Assembly (NCBI GenBank): GCA_023399635.1
Contig: JAEWOP010000265.1
Location: 1 to 9,833, forward strand
Length of the DNA: 9,833 nucleotides
DNA from: Pseudomonadota bacterium
GTDB taxonomy: Bacteria; Pseudomonadota; Alphaproteobacteria; Rhizobiales; Rhizobiaceae
Direction of reading: 5' to 3'
Made by a program: the position numbers and the translations under genes. The stretch's first letter is position 1; the number at the start of each line of letters is the position of its first letter. Of the stretch, positions 1-8,751 are shown piece after piece. The notes beneath the pieces were generated by a model. It was not told where the DNA came from and made no database searches. It saw only the letters and a list, made by a program, of their open reading frames with translations.

Positions 1-555
1 CTGTTCTCCCTCCGCAACGCCGGTCTTTCCGACCTGCCCGCCATCACCGCCATCTATGCCGACAGCGTGCTTCACGGCACCGCGAGCTATGAGCTCGATC
101 CGCCCGAAGAAGCCGAGATGCAGGAGCGATTTTTGGCAATCACCTCCAAGGGCTTCCCCTATATCGCAGCCGAGGATCCCGACGGGGTTCTTCTTGGCTA
201 TGCCTACGCCTCGCCATTTCGCACAAGGCCGGCCTATCGGTGGTTGGTTGAAGACTCCATCTATCTGGCACCTGCGGCACGCGGACACGGCATCGGGCGC
301 GCGCTGTTGGCAGACCTTCTCCAGCGCTGCACGCAGCTCGGCTTTCGCCAGATGGTGGCGGTCATTGGCGGGGCAAGTGATGCATCCGTAGCTTTACACA
401 AGAGCCTCGGCTTCGAGACAACTGGAACGCTGAAAGGCACCGGCTTCAAGCACGGCCGTTGGCTCGATACTGTCTTGATGCAGCTTGAGCTCGGAGAGGG
501 CACAGCATCCGAGCCCGACCCGCAGAGCTATCCCGGCTCGCTCTATGGCGGCTAG
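1..555 (+). CDS. GNAT family N-acetyltransferase, phosphinothricin acetyltransferase-like (5' partial)
   Basis: The open frame runs in from the left edge and ends at TAG 553-555, giving 184 visible codons. It reads straight through from base 1 (LFSLRNAGLSDLPAITAIYA), which matches the usual start of this family (R-x-A-x-x-x-D-L-P-A-I-x-x-I-Y). The real start codon is therefore probably just outside the window, and the in-frame GTG at 67 is internal. The acetyl-CoA binding motif RGHGIG, of the R/Q-x-x-G-x-G/A type, is at visible residues 94-99, followed by the helix RALLADLLQRC. The segment TASYELDPP (near residues 27-35) resembles the Pat/Bar-like subgroup, whose members acetylate small amines such as phosphinothricin or methionine sulfoximine. 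The true substrate cannot be read from sequence. The gene is convergent with the DUF2794 gene and overlaps it at the stop codons. Confidence 0.85.
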   Translation: MFSLRNAGLSDLPAITAIYADSVLHGTASYELDPPEEAEMQERFLAITSKGFPYIAAEDPDGVLLGYAYASPFRTRPAYRWLVEDSIYLAPAARGHGIGRALLADLLQRCTQLGFRQMVAVIGGASDASVALHKSLGFETTGTLKGTGFKHGRWLDTVLMQLELGEGTASEPDPQSYPGSLYGG

Positions 556-938
556 TCGATCAGCTTCAACGCCTTGTCAAAGACCTTGAGAACTTGCGGC
601 AGCTCGTGACCGCGCTTGAGGATGAGTCCATGCGTGTTGAGCACCGAAAACGCTCCTTGCTTGGATGCAAGCTTCGGGTTTTTCTCGATGCGGTAGAGTG
701 GCATCTCACCTGATCGTTTGAAGATCGAAAAGACGGCTCGGTCCTTCATGTGGTCGATCGCGTAGTCTTTCCACTCGCCCTCGCCGACCATGCGTCCGTA
801 GATCCTCAAGATCGCGTCGAGCTCGCGTCGATGAAAGGTAACCGGCGCAGGATCTTGGTTCTGGCGGTATTCGGTGAGGCTGACGACCACGTTATCCTGG
901 CTTTTGTGGCTTCCAGGCAAATCCGGTTGATCGCTCAT
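552..938 (-). CDS. DUF2794 domain-containing protein
   Basis: This encodes a 128-residue soluble protein with no signal peptide or membrane segment. From recall it matches the DUF2794 family, small alphaproteobacterial proteins of unknown function; recognisable parts are the early VVSLTEYRQ segment, the central FHRRELDAILRIYGRMV stretch and the C-terminal LILKRGHELPQVLKVFDKAL. I chose the ATG at 938-936 because GGAG lies about 8 bases upstream (AACGGAGCAGTG before ATG). The frame stays open further upstream to a TTG at 998, but that extension has no ribosome binding site and reads as unlikely peptide. The TAG stop (554-552) shares the palindrome CTAG with the stop of the acetyltransferase gene. 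The gene appears to be monocistronic. The family call is from memory of conserved residues, not a database search. Confidence 0.8.
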   Translation of the reverse strand: MSDQPDLPGSHKSQDNVVVSLTEYRQNQDPAPVTFHRRELDAILRIYGRMVGEGEWKDYAIDHMKDRAVFSIFKRSGEMPLYRIEKNPKLASKQGAFSVLNTHGLILKRGHELPQVLKVFDKALKLID

Positions 939-1121
939 CACTGCTCCGTTGATGATGTCAGAGGCATGACAGTCTGCCTCAGCACCGGCAAAATGCAACC
1001 ACCAAGGTTGCCGCGCTGTCTCTGACAGCAGAAATTATTCTCGCCCCAATTCGAACAAAAGACTGCCGAATTCGGACGCGACATTCGCGCCATTGATTGG
1101 TTCCTTCGCGGTGCCTGTCAT

Positions 1122-1180
1122 GATCCGATCCGGTTGCATTGACCCCTTACCCCCAGCCCCCAATGTTTCCGGATCGGATC
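1122..1180. repeat. 12-bp perfect inverted repeat forming a long stem-loop with a G-rich loop
   Basis: GATCCGATCCGG at 1122-1133 is the exact reverse complement of CCGGATCGGATC at 1169-1180. Inside this, CATTG (1137-1141) pairs with CAATG (1161-1165), so the structure extends to 12 bp, a 3x3 internal loop, 5 bp, and a 19-base terminal loop. On the minus strand the loop carries G runs (GGGGCTGGGGGTAAGGGG). It begins 15 bases after the DUF1223 stop codon, so it would fold in the 3' end of that transcript. No U-tract follows it on either strand, so it is not a classic intrinsic terminator. It could be a 3' stabilising or rho-related structure, or one copy of a dispersed rhizobial palindromic repeat. 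Confidence 0.6.
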
Positions 1181-1195
1181 CACTCCCGCTAGCGC

Positions 1196-1945
1196 TCAGC
1201 GCTTGTGCCGTCCCGCCATCAGCATGGCTGCGCCGATGATTGCCGCAGGCTCCCCGCCTGGCCCCGACGTCTGTAGCAGCACTGCAAATCCATCCTTCTT
1301 GAACTTGCCCATCAGCTTTCCAGGTATTGTCAGCTTGAGCGGCTTCCCGTTCCAGATCCCGATGGACTGCACGTCGTAGACGCTGTGCCAATAATCCATC
1401 TTCTTCCCGGCATTCTCTCCCTTCTCGACCTCCACCTGCTGACGCTTGGTGAAATAGGCGACCACCACCTCCGCCTCACCCTGCCCTGCCCCGATTTCGA
1501 TCGCAATTTCCTTGCCATGCATGCGCGCATGAACCGGAACCGTCAGCCCCTTGCCTGAAGTGGAGAGGCTGGAGATCTTGCCGTTGATCGTGCCGAGCTC
1601 GGTGCCCTTCACATGGTCGCGGCCGTTGATCACCGCCTGGGGCGTATAAACGCCGCTGCGCCCAAAGGATTGGGCATACCCATACTGTCGCTCCGTATTT
1701 TCCTTCGAGCTGAGGGTGTCCGCCCATCCAAGATAATTCCAGTAGTCGACATGATAGGCGAGGGCCACCACGTCCCCCTGGCGGATCAGGTCCTTCAGCA
1801 TCTGATCGGCTGGCGGGCAGGACGCGCAGCCCTGGGATGTGAAAAGCTCCACAACGCCCTTTGGCGCCATACGCTCTTGCGCTGTCGCGCTTCCCGCGAA
1901 CAGTAAGGTTGCAAGGACAATGGCGCTGCGGATGATCAGGGGCAT
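1196..1945 (-). CDS. DUF1223 family exported thioredoxin-like protein
   Basis: This encodes 249 residues. An N-terminal signal peptide (residues 1-22, hydrophobic core IVLATLLFAG, likely cleavage after ATA before QE) sends it to the periplasm. The mature part opens with VVELFTSQGCASCPPAD, in which Cys40 and Cys43 form a CxxC followed by PPAD. This is the hallmark of DUF1223, a thioredoxin-fold family of unknown function. The segment ALAYHVDYWNYLGWAD (about residues 60-75) and the GVYTPQAVING stretch (about 97-107) are also typical; the Thr-Pro in the latter could be the cis-proline loop of a thioredoxin fold. The start is ATG 1945-1943, with AGAGGT about 11 bases upstream. A role in periplasmic thiol chemistry is inferred from the CxxC only. 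The gene lies downstream of acnA and the TauE/SafE gene in the same direction, separated from the latter by 160 bases. Confidence 0.88.
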   Translation of the reverse strand: MPLIIRSAIVLATLLFAGSATAQERMAPKGVVELFTSQGCASCPPADQMLKDLIRQGDVVALAYHVDYWNYLGWADTLSSKENTERQYGYAQSFGRSGVYTPQAVINGRDHVKGTELGTINGKISSLSTSGKGLTVPVHARMHGKEIAIEIGAGQGEAEVVVAYFTKRQQVEVEKGENAGKKMDYWHSVYDVQSIGIWNGKPLKLTIPGKLMGKFKKDGFAVLLQTSGPGGEPAAIIGAAMLMAGRHKR

Positions 1946-2105
1946 GAGATTGCGGACCTCTTCGGATACAGCCTGTTAGCCACGCTCGCGCGCGCGGATC
2001 AAGAGCTAACGCGGAAGAGCCGGAAAGTAACTGCCATCATGCGTCAAGAGGAAGTCACGATGGGGTGAGCCACAATGGCGCGGCCAAGACTTGCAGAACA
2101 AGTTG

Positions 2106-2843
2106 TCAGATCAGATGCCGAACACCCTGAACAAGGTAGACTGCACCAATTCCGGTGACAATCCACCGTGTCCACGCCCGGAAGTTGGCGTCCGTAATCC
2201 GCTGCAGGATGACGTTGCCGGCGCGCGTTCCGAGTACGGCGATCGGCGCGGCGAGCGCGATTGCCGTCCAGTCGGCAGTGGGCAGGGCGCTGGCCGCGTT
2301 CCAGTAGAACACCACCTTGGTGGCGTGAGAGATCACTTGCGTCGCGGCTTTCGTCGCGATCACCTTGCGGCGATCCATCTGCGTGCGAATGAAAAAGATG
2401 TCGATCGTCGGCCCGGACACGCCGACCCCAACGGTGAGGGCACCGGCGATGATCCCGCAGACCAAGGCATGCGACGGCCGTGACGCGTCAAGGCGCAAGC
2501 GCTGGACCGGCAGCCAGACCAGCACCGGCATGAGGCCGATGGCGATCAACACGACAATGATGTTGGGCTTGTAGTCGACGATCAGCAGGGCAGCCGCCGC
2601 CACGGCGAGACCGGTGCATAGAGTGCCCAGGATCGAATAGTCGATATAGCTGCGCGAGAACCAGGCACGCGAACCGTTCGCGACCATCTGGATGACACCA
2701 TGAACCGCGATTGCGGCGCCAACAGGCATCAGGAAAAGCAGTATCCAGAGAAGGATCAGGCCACCGGCCATCCCGAAGACGCCCGAAAGCAGGGACGTAA
2801 GAAAGACGGCACATGCCATGCCGAGCAAAATCGCGGCGCTCAC
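2106..2843 (-). CDS. Sulfite exporter TauE/SafE family membrane protein
   Basis: With the start chosen here this is a 245-residue, strongly hydrophobic protein with about seven or eight membrane segments. The N-terminal FLTSLLSGVFGMAGGLILL stretch is the typical TauE/SafE signature (G-x-x-G-G-x-x-L in the first helix), and the second half repeats the pattern near the GVGVSGPTIDIFFI segment. Family members are thought to export small anions such as sulfite or organosulfonates; the substrate here is unknown and no sulfur genes are adjacent. I prefer GTG 2843-2841 as start because AGGAG (2854-2850) sits 6 bases upstream. A longer frame from GTG 2888 exists, but that codon lies inside the hairpin that follows acnA. 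With acnA upstream and DUF1223 downstream on the same strand, low-level readthrough is possible. The stop is TGA 2108-2106; only a weak 5-bp hairpin (2089-2103) follows it. Confidence 0.85.
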   Translation of the reverse strand: MSAAILLGMACAVFLTSLLSGVFGMAGGLILLWILLFLMPVGAAIAVHGVIQMVANGSRAWFSRSYIDYSILGTLCTGLAVAAAALLIVDYKPNIIVVLIAIGLMPVLVWLPVQRLRLDASRPSHALVCGIIAGALTVGVGVSGPTIDIFFIRTQMDRRKVIATKAATQVISHATKVVFYWNAASALPTADWTAIALAAPIAVLGTRAGNVILQRITDANFRAWTRWIVTGIGAVYLVQGVRHLI

Positions 2844-2883
2844 ATCTGGCTCCTGCGCGCGAACCGCAAGGTCGGAAGGGGAA

Positions 2884-2911
2884 AGCACCCGCCGGGGTTC
2901 CGGGGGGTGCT
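2884..2911 (-). terminator. Terminator-like hairpin downstream of acnA
   Basis: AGCACCC (2884-2890) pairs with GGGTGCT (2905-2911), followed inward by one G/G mismatch (2891/2904) and a CCGG/CCGG stem of 4 bp (2892-2895 with 2900-2903) closing a 4-base loop. In acnA's direction the hairpin starts 10 bases after the stop codon and is followed by a short TT-CCCC-TT tract. The stem is strong but the U-tract is poor, so it may act as a partial terminator or as a 3' end stabiliser. Confidence 0.55.
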
Positions 2912-2921
2912 CTGTCTTGGA

Positions 2922-5615
<2,694 letters not shown>

Positions 5616-5630
5616 GGAACAACCCCGCTG

Positions 5631-5636
5631 ATTATA
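5631..5636 (-). promoter_or_regulatory. acnA: Possible -10 element for acnA (TATAAT)
   Basis: The minus strand reads exactly TATAAT here, 15 bases before the acnA GTG. No good -35 hexamer is found 16-18 bases further up; the 17-base position reads CGTCCG. A perfect palindrome CACGCGCGTG (5644-5653) lies in the spacer. If the box is real, the transcript would have an untranslated leader of only about 8 bases. A chance match is quite possible. Confidence 0.3.
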
Positions 5637-5783
5637 GAGCCAACACGCGCGTGCGGACGCCTATGCACTACTGCACATCAGGATGCGGGTGCGACCATTT
5701 CCGCTATCCGCACGAGAAGATTTTCGTCTTCAGGTTCGGCGCAAGATGATAATCACGCCGGTCGCTGGCGTGGTTGCGAAGCT

Positions 5784-5800
5784 TATAGATAGTTTCTAAG
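5784..5800. promoter_or_regulatory. Candidate Irr (ICE-box-like) operator between acnA and ccmA
   Basis: The site reads TATAGAT-AGT-TTCTAAG. Against the rhizobial ICE consensus as I recall it (TTTAGAA-N3-TTCTAAA), 11 of the 14 defined positions match, with the right half nearly perfect and the left half weaker. It sits 78 bases before the ccmA ATG and 168 bases before the acnA GTG. Irr is the heme- and iron-responsive Fur-family regulator of rhizobia, and iron-sulfur and cytochrome c maturation genes are known kinds of target. The match was made by eye, and a chance hit in this AT-rich stretch cannot be excluded. Confidence 0.35.
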
Positions 5801-5878
5801 AAGGGTTCCAGACTGCTAAAGTGGCAATTGCGCAAATTTTTCCAGTCGGTGATTAAAATCTTAACAAAGGCGACGCGT

Positions 5879-6520
5879 ATGCGGCTAAACGCGCAAGGGC
5901 TGGCCGCGCGCCGCGGCGAAGACCTGCTTTTCTCGGACATTTCCTTCAACCTGACCGCCGGCGATTCGCTGATTCTGACCGGCCGAAACGGCTCCGGGAA
6001 GTCAACGCTGCTGCGCGCGGTGGCGGGCCTCCTCCACCTCGATGCAGGTCGGATCACCTGGACGGGCCCTGGAGACAAAAGCCGACCGGCCGAAGTCTGC
6101 CACTATCTGGGTCACCGCAACGCCATGAAGCCAGAGATGACCGTGGCGGAAAACCTGTCCTTCTGGAAGACCTTCTTTGGTGACTTCACGGGAGGCACCG
6201 GCGCCTCCGTTCCCGAAGCCGCGGAGATGGTTGGCCTTGGCGGCATTACCCATCTCCCCTTTGGTTACCTCTCGGCCGGCCAGCAGCGACGGATGGCATT
6301 CGCCAAGCTGCTCGTTGCCCACCGGCCGGTCTGGATTCTCGACGAGCCGACCGCGGCCCTCGATAGCCGCGCTGAACAAACCTTCACGGACCTGATCAAG
6401 CGCCATCTTCAGGCCGGTGGACTGCTTCTGGCCGCAACACATCAACCGCTGGGGCTGGAAAATACACAGGAACTGCGAATGGCCGGCTTTTCGGACCTGC
6501 CGGAGGGCGTGCTCGTATGA
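5879..6520 (+). CDS. ccmA: Cytochrome c biogenesis ATP-binding export protein CcmA
   Basis: This encodes the 213-residue ABC ATPase of the System I cytochrome c maturation complex. It works on the cytoplasmic face with CcmB and CcmC, and its ATP hydrolysis drives release of heme-loaded CcmE. Walker A is GRNGSGKST (residues 35-43), the ABC signature LSAGQ is at 131-135, Walker B with D-loop VWILDEPTAALD is at 151-162, and the switch histidine is His188 in ATHQ. The usual CcmA feature LGHRNAMKPEMTVAENLSFW is at 77-96. I chose ATG 5879, with AAAGG about 9 bases upstream, because the product then begins MRLNAQGLAARRG as in other CcmA proteins; a frame opening at TTG 5828 adds 17 unlikely residues. 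The stop overlaps the ccmB start in ATGA, implying translational coupling. It is the first gene of the ccm operon. Confidence 0.96.
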   Translation: MRLNAQGLAARRGEDLLFSDISFNLTAGDSLILTGRNGSGKSTLLRAVAGLLHLDAGRITWTGPGDKSRPAEVCHYLGHRNAMKPEMTVAENLSFWKTFFGDFTGGTGASVPEAAEMVGLGGITHLPFGYLSAGQQRRMAFAKLLVAHRPVWILDEPTAALDSRAEQTFTDLIKRHLQAGGLLLAATHQPLGLENTQELRMAGFSDLPEGVLV

Positions 6521-7176
6521 TGGCACTTCTGCTTCGCGACCTGAAGCTGTCAGTGCGGGCCGGCGGCGGCGCGCTGATCGGGGTCCTTTTCTTCATGACG
6601 GTGGTGGCCGTGATTCCTTTCGGGGTCGGTCCCGACCTCAACCTCTTGTCCCGTATTGGCCCGGCGATTGTGTGGATCGGGGCGCTCTTGTCCGCTTTGC
6701 TGGGGCTCGACCGGCTTTTCCAGACCGAGCGGGAGGACGGGTCGCTCGACCTGATCCTGATGCAGGAGCACCCACTGGTGCTGACGGTGCTGGTCAAATG
6801 CCTGGCGCATTGGCTGGCCAACTGCCTGCCTTTGGTCATTGCCTCCCCGCTTCTCGGGCTGTTCATGAATATGAGCGAGGTGGCCATCGGCGCGGTGGCT
6901 CTCACGCTGCTGGTCGGCTCGCCGGCCCTGACCTTCATCGGAGCGGTGGGTGCCGCCGTTGCTGTCGCCTTGCCGCGGGGCGGGCTGCTGGTTTCCATCC
7001 TCGTCCTGCCGCTCGCAATTCCGGTGCTGATTTTCGGTGTCAGCGCCTCCTATGCCGCCGTCGAGGACCCTGCCCCGTTTATGCCGCCTTTCTTGATATT
7101 GTCGGCCATCACGCTGTTTTTTGCCGTCATTGGTCCGCTGGGTGCGGCGCTGGCTTTGCGAAACGCCGGTGATTGA
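6517..7176 (+). CDS. ccmB: Heme exporter protein CcmB
   Basis: This encodes the 219-residue membrane subunit that pairs with CcmA. Six hydrophobic segments are visible, roughly at residues 18-37, 47-64, 90-117, 123-152, 157-180 and 191-214. The conserved cytoplasmic loop FQTEREDGSLDLILMQ at 68-83, following the second segment, is characteristic of CcmB. The length is close to that of the E. coli protein (about 220). The ATG at 6517 overlaps the ccmA stop (ATGA); a second ATG follows at once at 6520, so initiation may occur at either. The older name 'heme exporter' is kept, although current understanding is that CcmAB powers release of holo-CcmE from CcmCD and does not export heme. Confidence 0.95.
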   Translation: MMALLLRDLKLSVRAGGGALIGVLFFMTVVAVIPFGVGPDLNLLSRIGPAIVWIGALLSALLGLDRLFQTEREDGSLDLILMQEHPLVLTVLVKCLAHWLANCLPLVIASPLLGLFMNMSEVAIGAVALTLLVGSPALTFIGAVGAAVAVALPRGGLLVSILVLPLAIPVLIFGVSASYAAVEDPAPFMPPFLILSAITLFFAVIGPLGAALALRNAGD

Positions 7177-7220
7177 CTAGAATCAAGCCTGCCGCAGCCG
7201 TGATCGCCTAGAAAGACGCC

Positions 7221-7979
7221 ATGACCGAAAGCCTCGCCATCACCAAATTCAGCGATCTCGCCAATCCGACACGGTTCCTTGCCCTAGCCGGCAAGGTGAT
7301 CCCCTGGCTCGCCGCGGTGACCATCTGCCTGTTCGCCATCGGACTCTATCTCAGCTTTACCACGGAAGGCGATTACCAGCAGGGCGCAACCGTGCGCATC
7401 ATGTACGTGCATGTTCCGGCCGCATGGCTGTCGATGATGTGCTACAGCGTCATGGCGCTATCTGCGATCGGCACTCTGGTCTGGCGCCATCCCCTGGCAG
7501 ATGTCAGCCACAAGGCCGCAGCGCCGCTGGGCGCCGCCTTCACGCTGATCGCGCTTGCCACCGGTTCCCTCTGGGGCAAGCCGATGTGGGGCACCTGGTG
7601 GGTCTGGGACGCACGCCTGACCTCGGTCTTCGTGCTGTTTCTGATGTATCTCGGCTTGATCGCGCTGAACCGGGCCATGGACGACCCATCGAAGGCCGCG
7701 CGGGTGAGCGCGGTGCTGATCCTCGTCGGCTTCGTCAACATCCCCATCATCAAGTTTTCGGTCGAATGGTGGAACACGCTGCACCAGCCGGCCAGTGTGA
7801 TCCGGCTCGACGGCCCGACCATTGATCCGGAGTTCCTGGTCCCGCTCTTGGTGATGGCCGTCGCCTTTACCCTCCTGTTCTTCACCCTGCATCTCATGGC
7901 GATGCGCAACGAGATCTGGCGCCGGCGTGTTGGCGCCCAACGCCGCCTGGCCGCCCGAATGGCAAACAGGGAGGCTTGA
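7221..7979 (+). CDS. ccmC: Heme transfer protein CcmC
   Basis: This encodes a 252-residue membrane protein of the heme-handling (WWD) family, which presents heme to CcmE on the periplasmic side. The tryptophan-rich WWD motif WGTWWVWD is at residues 123-130. The two heme-ligand histidines are His64 in MYVHVPAAW and His188 in WWNTLHQP, equivalent to His60 and His184 of E. coli CcmC. Six hydrophobic segments fit the family topology, and the C-terminal tail is basic (RRRVGAQRRLAARM). The start is ATG 7221, with only a weak AGAAAG upstream. Unlike the other joints in the operon, ccmB and ccmC are separated by 44 bases, which contain a small dyad (TGATT 7170-7174 / AATCA 7181-7185) across the ccmB stop. 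ccmD follows after 2 bases. Confidence 0.97.
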   Translation: MTESLAITKFSDLANPTRFLALAGKVIPWLAAVTICLFAIGLYLSFTTEGDYQQGATVRIMYVHVPAAWLSMMCYSVMALSAIGTLVWRHPLADVSHKAAAPLGAAFTLIALATGSLWGKPMWGTWWVWDARLTSVFVLFLMYLGLIALNRAMDDPSKAARVSAVLILVGFVNIPIIKFSVEWWNTLHQPASVIRLDGPTIDPEFLVPLLVMAVAFTLLFFTLHLMAMRNEIWRRRVGAQRRLAARMANREA

Positions 7980-7981
7980 AG

Positions 7982-8152
7982 ATGAGCCACGGCTTTTACA
8001 TTGCCCTCTCCTATGCCGTATCTGCGCTCATCGTCTTCATTGCCGCGGGGTGGATCTGGTCGGACGGCAAGGCACGCCAGAAGGAACTGGCGGAGTTGGA
8101 GCGCGCCGGCATCCGTCGCCGTTCCTCCACCCCAACAGGGGAAGCGCAATGA
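7982..8152 (+). CDS. ccmD: Heme exporter protein CcmD
   Basis: This is a small 56-residue protein, beginning MSHGFYIALSYAVSALIVFI. It has one membrane segment (about residues 6-26) and a charged cytoplasmic tail (KARQKELAELERAGIRRR), the standard CcmD layout; the aromatic residues just before the helix and the tail ending in an arginine-rich stretch are typical. CcmD holds holo-CcmE in the CcmC complex until CcmAB releases it. A good ribosome binding site (AGGGAGG, 7968-7974) lies 7 bases before ATG 7982, inside the end of ccmC. Its TGA stop (8150-8152) overlaps the ccmG start in ATGA. Position between ccmC and ccmG and size make the call firm despite low sequence conservation in this family. 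Confidence 0.92.
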   Translation: MSHGFYIALSYAVSALIVFIAAGWIWSDGKARQKELAELERAGIRRRSSTPTGEAQ

Positions 8153-8748
8153 CCACCGATAGCGAGCCGCCAGCCCGTCGCCGCGGCCTTGGGCGCTACA
8201 TGCTCGCCCTCTTGCCGCTGCTGATCTTTGCCGGTTTTGCCATTGTGGCGGGCAAGATGCTCTACGACCAGGACGTCAACGGCCGCGACATCTCCGCAAT
8301 CCCTTCCGCTCTGATCGGACAGAAGGCGCCGTCACTGACCCTGCCTGCCCTGGAAGGGTCGAACACTCCGGCGCTCACCGATGCGGCGCTCGACGGCAAG
8401 CTGACGCTCGTCAACGTCTTCGCCTCTTGGTGCGTGCCCTGCCGGCAGGAGCACCCCATCTTGAAGGATTTGGCCAAGGACGAGCGGCTGACGGTGGTCG
8501 GCATCAACTACAAGGACCGCAACGACAACGCGCTGCGCTTCCTCGGCGAGCTCGGCAATCCCTATGATGCGATCGGCGTCGACCCGAACGGCAAGGCCGC
8601 GATCGACTGGGGCGTCTACGGCATTCCGGAAAGCTATCTTGTCGGCCCGGACGGCACGATCCTCTACAAGAAGGTCGGTCCATTCGACGAACGGACGCTG
8701 AGCCAGGAATTGCTGCCGGCGATCGAGAAGGCCGCCGCCGGCGCCTGA
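8149..8748 (+). CDS. ccmG: Periplasmic thiol:disulfide interchange protein CcmG (DsbE family)
   Basis: This encodes a 199-residue membrane-anchored thioredoxin. An arginine-rich cytoplasmic start (residues 10-16) precedes one membrane anchor (about 18-37); the thioredoxin domain then lies in the periplasm. The active site is WCVPC at 94-98, within FASWCVPCRQEHP, and the cis-proline is Pro160 in YGIPES, which together with the acidic motif around GINYKDR (118-124) identifies CcmG/DsbE over general thioredoxins. It keeps the CxxCH cysteines of apocytochrome c reduced for heme attachment. ATG 8149 is chosen because AGGGGA lies just upstream and it overlaps the ccmD stop (ATGA); the longer open frame upstream overlaps ccmC and ccmD in another frame. 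Its stop is only 3 bases from that of the convergent DUF2585 gene. Rhizobial synonyms include cycY and tlpB. Confidence 0.96.
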   Translation: MTTDSEPPARRRGLGRYMLALLPLLIFAGFAIVAGKMLYDQDVNGRDISAIPSALIGQKAPSLTLPALEGSNTPALTDAALDGKLTLVNVFASWCVPCRQEHPILKDLAKDERLTVVGINYKDRNDNALRFLGELGNPYDAIGVDPNGKAAIDWGVYGIPESYLVGPDGTILYKKVGPFDERTLSQELLPAIEKAAAGA

Positions 8749-8751
8749 CCG

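Noticed and set aside
1035..1391. Minus-strand frame overlapping the end of the DUF1223 gene and the stem-loop region
   Set aside because: It lies out of frame within DUF1223, has no family resemblance and no good start signal.
1975..2010. GTTAGC/GCTAAC inverted repeat upstream of the DUF1223 gene
   Set aside because: It has only 6 bp with a 24-base spacer, matches no known operator and is too weak to report as a site.
5716..5731. Small GAAGA/TCTTC inverted repeat upstream of ccmA
   Set aside because: A 5-bp stem in a 263-base intergenic region is expected by chance and matches no operator I know.
5828..5878. TTG start giving CcmA 17 extra residues
   Set aside because: The extension lies in AT-rich promoter-like sequence without a ribosome binding site, and CcmA proteins normally begin at the position of ATG 5879.
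7927..8148. N-terminal extension of ccmG across ccmD
   Set aside because: The region is ccmD in another frame; ATG 8149 has a good ribosome binding site and gives the normal CcmG length and membrane anchor.
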